Shown here: positions 29,412 through 39,034 of the stretch, in pieces
How the letters are laid out: each line of letters starts with the position of its first letter
Position numbering within the stretch: position 1 is the stretch's first letter
DNA from: Phytopseudomonas dryadis
GTDB taxonomy: Bacteria > Pseudomonadota > Gammaproteobacteria > Pseudomonadales > Pseudomonadaceae
Assembly (NCBI RefSeq): GCF_004327355.1
Contig: NZ_QJUM01000004.1
Span: 186,001 to 250,000 of the forward strand
Direction: 5' to 3'
Length of the DNA: 64,000 nucleotides
Notes under the pieces: generated by a model
The model's input: the letters and a program-made list of their open reading frames with translations, nothing else
The model's database searches: none
What the model was told of the DNA's origin: nothing
Program-made: the position numbers and the translations under genes

Positions 29412-30182
29412 CTAGTCGGGGGAGGCCTGCGCATGCAAGGCCGCCAACAACGCCGCGGCACCAGCGCCACGACAATCCACAACGATCCGTGCGCCCTGCC
29501 CCCGGGCCATTTCGGCGACCCGTGGGCTGGGCACGAACAGGGGCATCCGCGCCACCTGCGGCCAATCGTCAGCAGCCAGCTGCAGCAAATGCGCCAGCCC
29601 CTGCCCACTGCTGACCACCAGCCCATTCAAGCGTTCCACCTGTAGACGCTGCTGCAAGGCAGCGGCTGGATAGCTCGGCAGGAAGCGCCGGTAGACGGGC
29701 AGATAGTCAACCTCCACGCCTTGCTCGCGCAAGCGTTCGGCGAGCAACTCGCGGCCGTCTTCGCCGCGGATGATCAGCACGCGCGGTATCAGCGCCGCCG
29801 CCAGCACCTCGCGCAGTTGCGGCAGATCCAGCAGCGCCTCGCTGTCGTCGCCAGCGCTCGGCCAGTGAACCGGCAGGCCGTAATCCGCGAGGATCTGCGC
29901 CGTCCCCGCGCCGACGCAGAACCAGGGCTGCTCGGCCAGGGGCTGCGGCCAGTAGCGATCGAGCAGGTCGAGGCCCAGGCGCGCCGCCGGCTTGCTCACC
30001 ACGATCACCGCACTGTAGCGGTTCAGGTTGCAGAGGGTCGCACTCTGCGCCGGGGTTTCCGCCAGGGGCTCGATGCCCAACAGCGGCAGGCAGCTGCTGT
30101 GAATGCCATGCTCGGCCAGGCTGGCGGCCAGGCTCCGGCACTCCGGTTCCGGCCGCGTCAGCAGCAGACGCCAGGCGCTCAC
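29412..30182 (-). CDS. hemD: Uroporphyrinogen-III synthase
   Basis: HemD cyclises hydroxymethylbilane to uroporphyrinogen III with inversion of ring D. The 256-residue protein has the expected two-lobed fold ([68 protein letters not shown]). The family is weakly conserved, so the call leans on hemC context. The GTG start overlaps the hemC stop by four bases, which argues for coupled translation. Confidence 0.92.
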   Translation of the reverse strand: MSAWRLLLTRPEPECRSLAASLAEHGIHSSCLPLLGIEPLAETPAQSATLCNLNRYSAVIVVSKPAARLGLDLLDRYWPQPLAEQPWFCVGAGTAQILADYGLPVHWPSAGDDSEALLDLPQLREVLAAALIPRVLIIRGEDGRELLAERLREQGVEVDYLPVYRRFLPSYPAAALQQRLQVERLNGLVVSSGQGLAHLLQLAADDWPQVARMPLFVPSPRVAEMARGQGARIVVDCRGAGAAALLAALHAQASPD

Positions 30183-31117
30183 TCGGTAGCGGCCTCGCCA
30201 TAGACCGCCTGCAGGATCGCGCCCGCGCCCTGGGCGAGCAGCGCCTCGGCCACCTCGATGCCCAGCCGCTCGCCATCCCCGGCGGCGGCACGCTGCTCGG
30301 CGCGCAGCAACAGCTCGCCGTTGGGCGAACCCACCAGGCCACGCAACCACAGCTGCTCGCCATCGAGCACCGCATAACACGCGATGGGTACCTGGCAGCC
30401 ACCATTGAGGCGCTTGTTCAGCGCCCGTTCGGCGCTCACCCGCAGGGCCGTCTCGGTATGGTTCAACGGCGCCAGCAGCGCCTGCAGTTCGCTATCGGCG
30501 CTACGGCACTCGATGCCCACCGCGCCCTGGCCACCGGCTGGCAGGCTGTGTTCGACGCTGATCGAGGCGCGGATGCGGCTCTCGAAACCCAGACGGATCA
30601 AGCCGGCGGCGGCGAGGATGATGGCGTCGTATTCGCCGGCGTCGAGCTTGGCCAGGCGCGTGTTGACGTTACCGCGCAGGAAGTGGATGTTCAGGTCGGG
30701 GCGGCGTGCCAGCAGCTGCGCCTGGCGGCGCAGGCTCGAGGTGCCGACCACGCTGCCGGCGGGCAAGGCATCGAGGCTGTCGAAGGTGTTGGAGACGAAG
30801 GCATCGCGCGGATCCTCGCGCTCGCAGATGCAGAACAGACCCAACCCCTCGGGGAAGTCCATCGGCACGTCCTTCATCGAATGCACGGCGATGTCGGCCT
30901 GATCCTCGAGCAGGGCGGTTTCCAGTTCCTTGACGAACAAGCCCTTGCCGCCGATCTTGGCCAGGGGCGCATCGAGCAGCTTGTCGCCACGACTGACCAT
31001 CGGCACCAGGCTGACGGCCAGGCCTGGATGCGCCTGCTCCAGGCGGGCCTTGACGTGTTCGGCCTGCCACAGGGCCAGGGCACTCTTGCGGGTAGCGATG
31101 CGGATTTCGCGGGGCAT
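30179..31117 (-). CDS. hemC: Porphobilinogen deaminase (hydroxymethylbilane synthase)
   Basis: HemC joins four porphobilinogens into hydroxymethylbilane. The 312-residue protein starts [18 protein letters not shown] and has Cys241 in [11 protein letters not shown], to which the dipyrromethane cofactor attaches. HSMKDVP with the catalytic Asp region and [15 protein letters not shown] are present. The start at 31117 is the family start; upstream open codons run into the heptamer repeat. It heads hemC-hemD-hemX-hemY. Confidence 0.96.
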   Translation of the reverse strand: MPREIRIATRKSALALWQAEHVKARLEQAHPGLAVSLVPMVSRGDKLLDAPLAKIGGKGLFVKELETALLEDQADIAVHSMKDVPMDFPEGLGLFCICEREDPRDAFVSNTFDSLDALPAGSVVGTSSLRRQAQLLARRPDLNIHFLRGNVNTRLAKLDAGEYDAIILAAAGLIRLGFESRIRASISVEHSLPAGGQGAVGIECRSADSELQALLAPLNHTETALRVSAERALNKRLNGGCQVPIACYAVLDGEQLWLRGLVGSPNGELLLRAEQRAAAGDGERLGIEVAEALLAQGAGAILQAVYGEAATE

Positions 31118-31165
31118 GGGACAATTCCAGAAAACGAACTGCCACGGATGATAACAGGCAACTAC

Positions 31166-31287
31166 AGCTGCAAGCTGCAAGCTGCAAGCTGCAAGCTGCA
31201 AGCTAGCGTGGCCGGAACCTCACGATCGCAGCAAGCTTCTGCTTTTGCGCTCTTACTTGAAGCTTGTGGCTTGAAGCTTGCCGCTCA
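31166..31287. repeat. Heptamer palindromic repeat, copy 5 (algR-hemC space)
   Basis: Five exact tandem copies of AGCTGCA (31166-31200) form one arm. The other arm (31256-31287) reads, on the minus strand, TGAGCGGCAAGCTTCAAGCC and so begins on the algR stop codon. The wording GCGGCAAGCTTCAAGCCACAAGC is shared with copy 6. It fills the algR-hemC intergenic space. Confidence 0.85.
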
Positions 31288-32031
31288 AAGATGATTCATC
31301 AGCTTGCGCACACCGGCCACATGCCGGCGGCTGACCACCAGCGCATCGCCATTGAGGCCCCTGAGGAACAACTGGAAATGTCCCAGGGGCGTGCGTTGCA
31401 GGCGTTCGATGCGTTCGCGGGCGACCAGGGCGTTACGGTGGATACGCACGAAACGGTCACCGAACTCGTCCTCGAGTGCCTTGAGCGGCTCGTCGAGCAG
31501 CACCTCGCCACCGTCGTGGCGCAGGGTCACGTACTTGTGGTCGGCGATGAAATAGATGACCTGATCCAGCGGGATCAGCTCGATGCCTTTGCGCGTTCGG
31601 GCGCTGATATGACTGCGTGGGCCGGTGCCGCTTTCCGCCGCCGGCCGGGTCAGCGCCGCGAGCTGTATGCGATTGAGGCGCTCGGCTTTCTTCAGCGCCT
31701 CGCCGAGGTGTTCGGCGCGGACCGGTTTGACCAGATAGCCCACGGCACTGACCTGGAAAGCCTCCAGGGCGAACTCGTCGTGGGCGGTACAGAAAATGAC
31801 GGCGGGCGGTGCTTCACGCTCACAGAGTTTGGCCGCCACCTGCAGGCCGTCCAGACCCGGCATGCGGATGTCCAGCAGCACGATATCCGGCTTGAGGCTT
31901 TCGATCAGGGTCAACGCCTCTTCGCCATTGCTCGCGGCGGGCTCGAGAACACGATACCCCTCCAGCTCTGCAACCATGCGGCTGAGTCGCTCTCGGGCCA
32001 GTGGTTCGTCATCGACGATCAAGACATTCAT
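31285..32031 (-). CDS. algR: LytTR-type response regulator AlgR
   Basis: AlgR controls alginate, type IV pilus (fimU operon) and rhamnolipid genes in P. aeruginosa. The 248-residue protein has a receiver domain (IVDDEPLARERL, phosphorylatable Asp54 in LLDIRMPG, Lys in LVKPVRAEHL) and a C-terminal LytTR DNA-binding domain (VIYFIADHKYVTLRHDGG to FVRIHRNALVARERIERL). Its ATG overlaps the algZ stop by four bases. The start at 32031 excludes 11 unsupported codons. Confidence 0.96.
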   Translation of the reverse strand: MNVLIVDDEPLARERLSRMVAELEGYRVLEPAASNGEEALTLIESLKPDIVLLDIRMPGLDGLQVAAKLCEREAPPAVIFCTAHDEFALEAFQVSAVGYLVKPVRAEHLGEALKKAERLNRIQLAALTRPAAESGTGPRSHISARTRKGIELIPLDQVIYFIADHKYVTLRHDGGEVLLDEPLKALEDEFGDRFVRIHRNALVARERIERLQRTPLGHFQLFLRGLNGDALVVSRRHVAGVRKLMNHL

Positions 32032-33104
32032 AATGCTCTGGCTTCCTGCGTGAGTCCCGCACAAGGATAGCGTAGACGGGTGTAATGGCGGCCGTCACGG
32101 CGCTCCACGCTGAGACTTGCCAGCGGCCCGAAAAGTGCCGCAAGACGCGCATCAATGTTGGCAAGCGCCTGATGCGTTCCGCGTGAAGCCTGCTGCTCGT
32201 CCCCGTCTTCGTATGGATTGCTGACGCTCAGGTTGAATACGCCATCGGCGTAATTGGCGGCTATCTGCACCAGTCCCCCCTCGATGCGCGGTTGGATACC
32301 ATAGATCAAGGCATTCTCCAGCAACGGCTGCAGCGTCAGCTGGGGAATGGGCAGGTCAGCCGGCACGGCCTCGATCTCCCATTGCAACTGTAGTCGGTCG
32401 CCGAGCCGGTAATGCTCGATCGACAAATAGCGTTTGGCCAGTTCCAGCTCCTCGCTCCAGCGCACCAGACTACCGGGCTTGGCCAGGCTGGCACGGAACA
32501 GATCGGACAGATCCAGCACCGCCTGTTCAGCCTTTCCAGGATCTATGACCACCAGGCTGGCGATGCTGTTCAAACTGTTGAACAGGAAGTGCGGACGGAT
32601 CCGTGCCTGCAGCGACTCGATACGCGCGCGCAGCTCGGCCTGCTCCTGCCGCCGCCACTGACTCTGCAGGTAGAAATAGCGCAACAGCAGCGCCGACATG
32701 ATCAGGCTGATCAGGGCATGGCGCAGGTACAGGTTGACCTCGCCATCGCGCGGCAGCGGTCCGCCGAGGTCGTAGTAATCGGCAATCGCGGTGCAGCCCA
32801 GGGTCAGGCCGACCACGATGGCGCAGCACAGGCCGCCGGCCCAGGCGGCACGCAGCCGCGCCAGCAACGGGCGCAGGCGACAGAGCAGGGCCGAGGACAG
32901 CAGCACGATCCACTGCACGAACAGCGAGGTCAGGGCCAGGCGCACCCAGTCGAAACCGGGCAGCATCGGTTCGGCGAGCACCAGCACCAGCACCAGCAAC
33001 TCGGCGAGCAGCACGGTACTGAGCAGGGCTTCGGGTTCGCACAGCTCCGGCACGAAGAAGTCGTTGACCTGGGCGCTGACTGGTTTTTTCTGGGTCATGG
33101 GCAT
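32028..33104 (-). CDS. algZ: Sensor histidine kinase AlgZ/FimS
   Basis: This 358-residue LytS-type sensor pairs with AlgR. Four membrane helices lie in the first 160 residues. The conserved His is in RIRPHFLFNSLNSIASL, and an N-box-like LLENALIYGIQP follows. The glycine-rich ATP lid is weak, as in P. aeruginosa FimS. The start at 33104 has GGAAA upstream; the ATG at 33098 is also possible. It is transcribed away from argH. Confidence 0.92.
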   Translation of the reverse strand: MPMTQKKPVSAQVNDFFVPELCEPEALLSTVLLAELLVLVLVLAEPMLPGFDWVRLALTSLFVQWIVLLSSALLCRLRPLLARLRAAWAGGLCCAIVVGLTLGCTAIADYYDLGGPLPRDGEVNLYLRHALISLIMSALLLRYFYLQSQWRRQEQAELRARIESLQARIRPHFLFNSLNSIASLVVIDPGKAEQAVLDLSDLFRASLAKPGSLVRWSEELELAKRYLSIEHYRLGDRLQLQWEIEAVPADLPIPQLTLQPLLENALIYGIQPRIEGGLVQIAANYADGVFNLSVSNPYEDGDEQQASRGTHQALANIDARLAALFGPLASLSVERRDGRHYTRLRYPCAGLTQEARAL

Positions 33105-33277
33105 CGGCGCAGTTTCCGCGCACGCCGGGGCGGCGACAAGAGAGCCGGCACCCGCCGGGCGAAATAAAGCCCCGAAATGCCGGCAGGCAGAAAAAACTGT
33201 GATCGGGACGACACTCGCCCCAGGCCGCCTTGCCGAGCGACCCGACGACGCCATGGCGGCGAAACCCGCCCCGACCC

Positions 33278-33286
33278 TGTTATTAT
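33278..33286 (+). promoter_or_regulatory. Candidate extended -10 promoter for argH
   Basis: TGTTATTAT (TG, one base, TATTAT) lies 71 bases before the argH start in the argH-algZ divergent space. No matching -35 box is seen, as is usual for extended -10 promoters. Confidence 0.35.
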
Positions 33287-33356
33287 CGGCGCACGTTTTC
33301 CGTCACGACGGTCGCCGCCAGGCCCGTCCGAACCTGCGCACAGTCGAGCCAATTCA

Positions 33357-34751
33357 ATGAGCAACGAAAAAACCAACCAGTCCTGGGGCGGCCGCTTCAG
33401 CGAACCCGTCGACGCCTTCGTCGCCCGCTTCACCGCCTCCGTGGCATTCGACAAGCGCCTGTACCGCCACGACATCATGGGCTCCATCGCCCACGCGACC
33501 ATGCTGGCCAAGGCCGGCGTGCTGACCGACGCCGAGCGCGACGCCATCGTCGACGGCCTGCAGCAGATCCAGGGCGAGATCGAGGCCGGCAGCTTCGACT
33601 GGCGCGTCGACCTCGAAGACGTGCACATGAACATCGAAGCGCGCCTGACCGAGCGCATCGGCGTCACCGGCAAGAAACTGCACACCGGCCGCTCGCGCAA
33701 CGACCAGGTGGCGACCGACATCCGCCTGTGGCTGCGTGACGAGATCGACCTGATCCTGGCCGAGATCACCCGCCTGCAACAGGGCCTGCTGGAGCAGGCC
33801 GAGCGCGAAGCCGAGACCATCATGCCCGGCTTCACCCACCTGCAGACCGCGCAACCGGTGACCTTCGGCCACCACCTGCTGGCCTGGTTCGAAATGCTCA
33901 GCCGCGACTACGAGCGCCTGGTCGACTGCCGCAAGCGCACCAACCGCATGCCGCTGGGCAGCGCCGCGCTGGCCGGCACCACCTACCCGATCCAGCGTGA
34001 AATCACCGCCGAGCTGCTGGGTTTCGACGCCGTGGGCGGCAACTCGCTGGACGGTGTGTCGGATCGCGACTTCGCCATCGAATTCTGCGCCGCCGCGTCG
34101 CTGGCGATGATGCACCTGTCGCGCTTCTCCGAAGAGCTGGTGCTGTGGACCAGCGCGCAGTTCCAGTTCATCGATCTGCCGGATCGTTTCTGCACCGGCA
34201 GCTCGATCATGCCGCAGAAGAAGAACCCCGACGTGCCCGAGCTGGTGCGCGGCAAGAGCGGCCGCGTGTTCGGTGCGCTGACCGGCCTGCTGACCCTGAT
34301 GAAGGGCCAGCCGCTGGCCTACAACAAGGACAACCAGGAAGACAAGGAACCGCTGTTCGACGCCGCCGATACCCTGCGCGATTCGCTGCGCGCCTTCGCC
34401 GACATGATCCCGGCGCTCAAGCCCCGGCACGCGATCATGCGCGAGGCAGCGCTGCGCGGCTTCTCCACCGCCACCGACCTGGCCGACTACCTGGTGCGCA
34501 AGGGCCTGCCGTTTCGCGACTGCCACGAGATCGTCGGCCACGCGGTGAAATACGGCGTGGACAGCGGTAAGGATCTGGCCGAGATGAGCCTCGAAGAGCT
34601 GCGCCAGTTCAGCGACCAGATCGAGCAGGACGTGTTCGCCGTACTGACCCTGGAAGGCTCGGTCAACGCCCGTGACCATATCGGCGGCACCGCACCGCGC
34701 CAGGTCCGCCAGGCCGTGGCGCGTGGCAGGGCCCTGCTCGCTTCGCGCTGA
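33357..34751 (+). CDS. argH: Argininosuccinate lyase
   Basis: ArgH splits argininosuccinate into arginine and fumarate, the last step of arginine synthesis. The 464-residue protein carries the fumarase/aspartase signature [12 protein letters not shown] (about 281-292), [13 protein letters not shown] and [16 protein letters not shown]. The start at 33357 ([17 protein letters not shown]) is the family start. It is divergent from algZ, the conserved Pseudomonas arrangement. Confidence 0.96.
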   Translation: MSNEKTNQSWGGRFSEPVDAFVARFTASVAFDKRLYRHDIMGSIAHATMLAKAGVLTDAERDAIVDGLQQIQGEIEAGSFDWRVDLEDVHMNIEARLTERIGVTGKKLHTGRSRNDQVATDIRLWLRDEIDLILAEITRLQQGLLEQAEREAETIMPGFTHLQTAQPVTFGHHLLAWFEMLSRDYERLVDCRKRTNRMPLGSAALAGTTYPIQREITAELLGFDAVGGNSLDGVSDRDFAIEFCAAASLAMMHLSRFSEELVLWTSAQFQFIDLPDRFCTGSSIMPQKKNPDVPELVRGKSGRVFGALTGLLTLMKGQPLAYNKDNQEDKEPLFDAADTLRDSLRAFADMIPALKPRHAIMREAALRGFSTATDLADYLVRKGLPFRDCHEIVGHAVKYGVDSGKDLAEMSLEELRQFSDQIEQDVFAVLTLEGSVNARDHIGGTAPRQVRQAVARGRALLASR

Positions 34752-34753
34752 TC

Positions 34754-35308
34754 ATGCGGCCCGGCCGGCGTATCTCGGTGGTCGGCTGCTCGGGCGCGGG
34801 CAAGACCACACTGTCGCGCCGCCTGGCACGACGGCTCGGTTATCGCCATGTCGAGCTGGATGCGCTGTATCACCAGCCTGACTGGCAAATCCTTCCCACC
34901 GAGCAGTTCCAGGCGCAGGTCGCTGACGCGACCCGCGGCGATGGCTGGGTCATGGAAGGTAACTATTCTTCGGCCCGCCCGCTGGTGCTGGAACGCACGG
35001 ACATGGTGATCTGGCTGGATCTGCCGCGGCCGACCGTGATGCGCCAGGTGCTGTGGCGCACCTTGCGCCGGCTGTTCGGCCGCCAGGTATTGTGGAACGG
35101 CAACCGCGAGCGCTGGACCAACCTGTTCAGTTTCAAGCCCGAGCAATCCATTCTGGCCTGGGCCTGGACACGCCACGCCAGCTACCGGCAGCGCTATGGC
35201 GAAGAAATGCGCAATGCGCCCGCCGACCGACACTACCTGCGCCTGGACTCACGCCAGGCCGTCGAGACGTTCCTGGCCAGCCTGCCGGACGACTCGCCCG
35301 CTCGTTAG
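34754..35308 (+). CDS. Adenylate-kinase-like P-loop protein
   Basis: A 184-residue P-loop NTPase with Walker A near the start (VVGCSGAGKTTLSRRLARRLG) and the pattern HVELDALYHQPDW, typical of the FlaR/topology-modulation-like group of small nucleoside/shikimate-kinase relatives. WVMEGNYS and VIWLDLPRPTVMRQVLWRTLRR also fit. The substrate is not known. It begins two bases after the argH stop, so is probably co-transcribed. Confidence 0.75.
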   Translation: MRPGRRISVVGCSGAGKTTLSRRLARRLGYRHVELDALYHQPDWQILPTEQFQAQVADATRGDGWVMEGNYSSARPLVLERTDMVIWLDLPRPTVMRQVLWRTLRRLFGRQVLWNGNRERWTNLFSFKPEQSILAWAWTRHASYRQRYGEEMRNAPADRHYLRLDSRQAVETFLASLPDDSPAR

Positions 35309-35344
35309 AATCCGATCCATCGTCTTTCTGGAAAACCTGCCTCC

Positions 35345-35824
35345 ATGTCACTGAATATCCGTCCTGCGGTGCGCGAAGACGCCGCCCTGATCCTGCGCTT
35401 CATCACCGACCTGGCGATCTACGAAAAAGCCGAACATGAAGTCAAGACCGACGTCGCCGGCATCGAAGCCAGCCTGTTCGGCGACGCCAGCACCGCCCAT
35501 GGCCTGATCTGCGAACTGGACGGCGAGCCCATCGGCTACGCGGTGTATTTCTTCAACTACTCGACCTGGCTGGGCAAGCACGGCCTGTACCTGGAAGACC
35601 TCTATGTCACGCCGCAGCAGCGCGGTATCGGTGCTGGCAAGGCGCTGTTGCGGCACCTGGCCAGACTGGCCGTGGCCAGGGGCTGCGGTCGTTTCGAATG
35701 GTCGGTGCTGGACTGGAACCAGCCGGCCATCGATTTCTACCAGTCCATCGGCGCCAGGCCCCAGGACGAGTGGATCGGCTATCGTCTCACCGGCCCGGCG
35801 CTGGAAGCCTTCGCCGCGGGTTGA
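35345..35824 (+). CDS. GNAT-family N-acetyltransferase
   Basis: A 159-residue acetyltransferase of the diamine (SSAT)-like subgroup. It shows the motif-A acetyl-CoA loop LEDLYVTPQQRGIGAGKALL (Q/R-x-x-G-x-G/A) and FEWSVLDWNQPAIDFYQSIGA. FNYSTWLGKHGLYLEDL is typical of polyamine-like acetyltransferases, but the substrate is inference. It lies 36 bases after the P-loop gene on the same strand. Confidence 0.85.
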   Translation: MSLNIRPAVREDAALILRFITDLAIYEKAEHEVKTDVAGIEASLFGDASTAHGLICELDGEPIGYAVYFFNYSTWLGKHGLYLEDLYVTPQQRGIGAGKALLRHLARLAVARGCGRFEWSVLDWNQPAIDFYQSIGARPQDEWIGYRLTGPALEAFAAG

Positions 35825-35944
35825 TCACCCCGCGAGTCGCGCTCGCATGTGGCTCATGAAGGGGGCCATGGCCTAAACAGATAAGGTTTTGCCTCATCGG
35901 CGCCTACATAAGCGCGCAGCATTGCCACATCCGTGTAGGAGATT

Positions 35945-36892
35945 CTATGTCAACGGAGCTCCTTGTTTGGGGTTGTAGTCGACCTGTTTCTGCATGAGGG
36001 CAAAGGCGATGCGGGCGAGCTTACGGGCCAGGATGGTCAGGGCTTCGGTTCGTTTGAGCCCACGTTTCAGGTAGCCCTGATAGGTTTCTTGCCACCGCTG
36101 AGTACGGGCAGCAGCCATCGCCGCGTTGTGCAGGAGACGACGGATCTCCGGGTCGCCCTGCTTGGTCAGTTTGCGTTGGCCGCAGTAGCGGCCCGATTCT
36201 TTCAGGCGCACGTCCAACCCCAGGAAGGCGATGAACGCATCGCTATTGCGGAAGGTGCCTCTGAGCAAGGCCATGTTCAGGGCTGCTGCCGTCAGTGGAC
36301 CAATACCTTCAACCGCCTGACAGCGCTTGCTCTGTTCGGCCAGGCCTGATTCGTTCAGGGCTTGGTCGATAAGCTTTTTCAGGCGCTCTTCAAGTGCGCT
36401 CATGCGCTTGAGCAACGGCTTGAGGGCATTTTTCAGCAGAGGATCCTGGGAAAAGCTTTGCCGCAATGCACCCGCGCTACGAACCAGGACGGCTCGACGA
36501 TGCAGCAGGGTTTGCAGGCGTGTGTAGGCCTTGTGGGGCGGCTCCCAAGGTTGCAGTTGCGCCATTTCGTGGGCCAGGTAGCGCGCGAGTAATCGGGCAT
36601 CACTGCGGTCATCCTTGTTACGTCCACCGATTCCTTTGCGGTAATTGCTGAGTCGGTAGCCATTGATGATATAGACCGAATGACCTCGAGCGTGCGCCAG
36701 GGACGCCACGTCCAGGTGGTAGATACCGGTGGCTTCAATGGCGATGGCGCTACGCGCGGGGAGGCTCTTGAGCCATGTTTTGATCGAGCGAGTGTCATTG
36801 GGTATCTCAGAGGCCTGACCGGAGTCAGCCCGGTAGAGGCTCAGGGAGTCCTTGGCGACATCGATACCGATAACGGGACGAGGGCTTGTCAT
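35945..36892 (-). CDS. IS110-family DEDD transposase/recombinase
   Basis: A 315-residue recombinase. The RuvC-like N-terminal domain has Asp11 (GIDVAKD), Glu53 (IEATG), Asp95 and Asp98 (KDDRSDA), the DEDD set. The C-terminal transposase_20 domain has a HhH-like EGIGPLTAAAL and GLDVRLKESGRYCGQ with Ser234 as candidate nucleophile, then KLTKQGDPEIRRLLHNAA. All key residues are present and the frame is open, so the element looks functional. IS110 enzymes are guided by a bridge RNA made from non-coding DNA of the element. Confidence 0.95.
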   Translation of the reverse strand: MTSPRPVIGIDVAKDSLSLYRADSGQASEIPNDTRSIKTWLKSLPARSAIAIEATGIYHLDVASLAHARGHSVYIINGYRLSNYRKGIGGRNKDDRSDARLLARYLAHEMAQLQPWEPPHKAYTRLQTLLHRRAVLVRSAGALRQSFSQDPLLKNALKPLLKRMSALEERLKKLIDQALNESGLAEQSKRCQAVEGIGPLTAAALNMALLRGTFRNSDAFIAFLGLDVRLKESGRYCGQRKLTKQGDPEIRRLLHNAAMAAARTQRWQETYQGYLKRGLKRTEALTILARKLARIAFALMQKQVDYNPKQGAPLT

Positions 36893-37027
36893 GGTGTGCT
36901 CCGACGGTGAAGATTGAGCGACCTGTCGGGACTCACGTTGCGCAGGCTTGCCGGTATTGTCGGTTCGGGTTGTCGCTCCGACCGAAGGATTCCTTATCGG
37001 CGCTTGTGGTGAGTGTGGGGTGGGGGA
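36893..37027 (-). ncRNA. Candidate bridge-RNA region of the IS110 element
   Basis: About 135 non-coding bases separate the transposase start from the element end, the position where IS110-subgroup elements encode their bridge RNA. Short complementary stretches exist (for example GTTCGGGTTGTCGCTCCGACC), but I could not fold the RNA or define target and donor loops. The call rests on position and family. Confidence 0.45.
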
Positions 37028-37103
37028 ATTCTCCTACAGTCTGGCTTTGTCGCTTGCAGAAGCCGCGTATGTCCCTCCACCCCCCGACAGGTTCCTAGCC
37101 TAG

Positions 37104-37203
37104 AACATACAAGCCGCGACCCCGCGGCGAATCGTGACCATAGCGCGATTTCTGCAGCATGGCCGCCAGCGCATCGCGCCGGGGGCGACGCTCCTACAGG
37201 CGA
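37104..37203. repeat. About 95-bp palindromic repeat with TGTAGGAG ends, copy 3 (inverted)
   Basis: Read on the minus strand it starts CCTGTAGGAGCGTCGCCCC, has GGCGGCCATGCTGCAGAA in the centre and ends GCCGCGGGGTCGCGGCTTG, closely matching the copy inside 23151-23245. It lies 70 bases past the IS110 end. The rest of 37204-37460 shows no gene. Confidence 0.65.
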
Positions 37204-37460
37204 GCCCTGATTCCGAACGGACTCTTGCAGGCCAGGGATCAAGACGGTATCTACGGAAGTCCGACAACACGACACTCGCCGCCATTGCACCGCGGCAGGT
37301 TCTTTCACGCACTCCCACTCGACAACGATCGCCAGTGAGCGTTCCGGGCTGTTGGCTGCACAGGCTCTGGCCTGATACGCTGCCGCCGCCCCGGGCGCCC
37401 GCCATGCAGCCTGCGCGCAGCGGCGACCCGGCAATCCCCACCATGGACTGGAGCGACACC

Positions 37461-37703
37461 ATGAAGAACCTGTTCTTCTTCGACGCGATGCTGACGCCGA
37501 AAATCATCACCTTCGTTTACTGGCTGCTGTTGCTCAGCGTGCTGGTCAGCGGGCTGAGCATGATGTTCAGCGGTTATGGCAGCTTCCTCGGCGGCCTTGG
37601 CACGCTGATCGGCGGTGCCATTGGCGCGCGGATCTGGTGCGAACTGATGATCGTGCTGTTCAAGATCCACGAGAACCTGCAGAAGATCGCCAACCGCGGT
37701 TGA
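37461..37703 (+). CDS. Small DUF4282-type membrane protein
   Basis: An 80-residue protein with two hydrophobic helices (about 14-33, ITFVYWLLLLSVLVSGLSMMF, and about 36-62, glycine-rich then CELMIVLFKIHENL). The start FFDAMLTPKIITFVYW and the KIHENLQKI end fit DUF4282 membrane proteins. Function unknown. GGAG lies eight bases before the ATG; the in-frame ATG at 37443 is less likely. Confidence 0.7.
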   Translation: MKNLFFFDAMLTPKIITFVYWLLLLSVLVSGLSMMFSGYGSFLGGLGTLIGGAIGARIWCELMIVLFKIHENLQKIANRG

Positions 37704-37824
37704 CTGCCGGCAGCACGGGCAGCGTGCCTCCCGGGGCGGTGGCGCGCGTTTCCGGCACGATGGCGCTGCCGCCCGGCCACTGGCACACTGCGTATCTCTT
37801 TCAGCCACGCACAGACACGCAGCC

Positions 37825-38109
37825 ATGAGCGCCCACGATGAACAAGACGACGAACGCTTCGCCGAACTGACCCTGACCCAGGCCATCGAAAACCAGCTCG
37901 AGGCAGGCGAGCCGGCTGCCACCCGGGCGGTGCTGAACAAGCTCGTCCTGGTGGGTTACGAGCGCGACGAGATCGTGCAGATGATGGCGCTGGTACTGGC
38001 CGACGAAGTGGATGCCATGCTGCGCGATGACCGTGCCTTCGACGCCGTGCGTTACGAACAGGGGTTGCGCGCCCTGCCCGAGCTACCCGCCGAGCCCGAT
38101 CCGCAATGA
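37825..38109 (+). CDS. Small acidic protein of unknown function
   Basis: A 94-residue soluble, acidic, mostly helical protein (ERFAELTLTQAIENQLEAGEP; YERDEIVQMMALVLADEVDAML). I do not recognise a family. Codon use is like its neighbours and the frame is clean, but the ribosome binding site is weak. No signal peptide or membrane segment. Confidence 0.6.
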   Translation: MSAHDEQDDERFAELTLTQAIENQLEAGEPAATRAVLNKLVLVGYERDEIVQMMALVLADEVDAMLRDDRAFDAVRYEQGLRALPELPAEPDPQ

Positions 38110-38195
38110 CACCATCGTGAAGCCGGCCATTGCGCTGCGCGACGCGCCAGGCTGCTAGCGCCCGCTGCCAAAGAGATCGCTGGAGCCACGCGCCG

Positions 38196-38966
38196 ATGCT
38201 CTATCTCGCCTTTTCCCGCTCCTGCATCATGCTCGTGCTGATGGCCACCGCGAGTACCTGGGCCCTGTCGGCAGAAACGCTGCGCATTGGCGCCGAAGAT
38301 GACTGGTATCCCTATACCGCCTATCGCCACGGCGAAATCCAGGGCATGTCGGTGGACATCGTCAAGGCCGCCTTCGCCGCCAGCGGCACGGCCATCGAGC
38401 TGGTGCCCTATCCCTACGCGCGGTGCATGCAACTGACCCATGAAGGCCAGTTGGCGGCCTGCTTCAATACCTCGCCGGACCGGCGTATCGACAGCGAATT
38501 CCTGCTCCCGGAAGAGTCGCTGTTCAGCGACGACATCCTGCTCTGGGCCAACCGCGAGGGCGCCCAGCCCGACGAGCACCTGCAACGGCTGGCCAACCGC
38601 CGGGTCGCGGTGACCATCGGCTACGAGTACGGCCCGGTGTTCGATAACAACCGCCAGGTGCTGCGCATCCCGGTGCGCCGCGACCTCAGCGGTTTCCTCA
38701 TGCTGCAGCGCGGCCGGGTCGACTTCGTCGCCGCCTACCGCGGCACCGCCCAGGCGCTGTTTCAGGAAAACCCGCAACTGGCCGGGCAGTTCGTTCCGGT
38801 GGCCGTCCTGCACCGACCGCAGCTGTACCTGAGCCTGTCGCGCCGCCACCCGCACGCCCGGGAGCTGCTCGAACGCTTCGACAGCGGCATGCGCACCATC
38901 CGCGGCAACGGCCACTATCGGCAGATCCTCGAACACTGGCATCACGACACCGAGCCGGCAGATTGA
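38196..38966 (+). CDS. Periplasmic solute-binding protein, family 3-like
   Basis: A 256-residue secreted protein with a signal peptide (SCIMLVLMATASTWALSAE). The mature part has the bacterial substrate-binding family 3 pattern (LRIGAEDDWYPYTAYRHGEIQGMSVDIVKAAF; LANRRVAVTIGYEYGPVF; SGMRTIRGNGHYRQILEHW). The N-terminal WYPYTAY motif resembles polar-amino-acid binders, but no permease or ATPase gene is adjacent, so it may work with a distant transporter or as a sensor. TGGAGCC precedes the ATG at 38196. Confidence 0.82.
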   Translation: MLYLAFSRSCIMLVLMATASTWALSAETLRIGAEDDWYPYTAYRHGEIQGMSVDIVKAAFAASGTAIELVPYPYARCMQLTHEGQLAACFNTSPDRRIDSEFLLPEESLFSDDILLWANREGAQPDEHLQRLANRRVAVTIGYEYGPVFDNNRQVLRIPVRRDLSGFLMLQRGRVDFVAAYRGTAQALFQENPQLAGQFVPVAVLHRPQLYLSLSRRHPHARELLERFDSGMRTIRGNGHYRQILEHWHHDTEPAD

Positions 38967-39034
38967 GGATTGCTTCGCTACACTGCCAGGACCGCCAACA
39001 GCGCGGCACCCGATAACAACAAGCAGGAGTCCCC

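Larger units (their letters stand above)
35942..37032 (-). mobile_element. IS110-family insertion sequence split into a TGTAGGAG palindrome
   Basis: Direct repeats ATTCT occur at both ends (35942-35946 and 37028-37032). Joining the flanks through one copy gives the perfect hairpin TGTAGGAG-ATT-CTCCTACA, so the element entered a palindromic site. The transposase stop codon touches the right-hand terminus (minus-strand sense), and about 140 non-coding bases lie upstream of the gene. There are no terminal inverted repeats. The layout fits the IS110 subgroup, not IS1111. Exact ends are uncertain by up to five bases. Confidence 0.8.
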
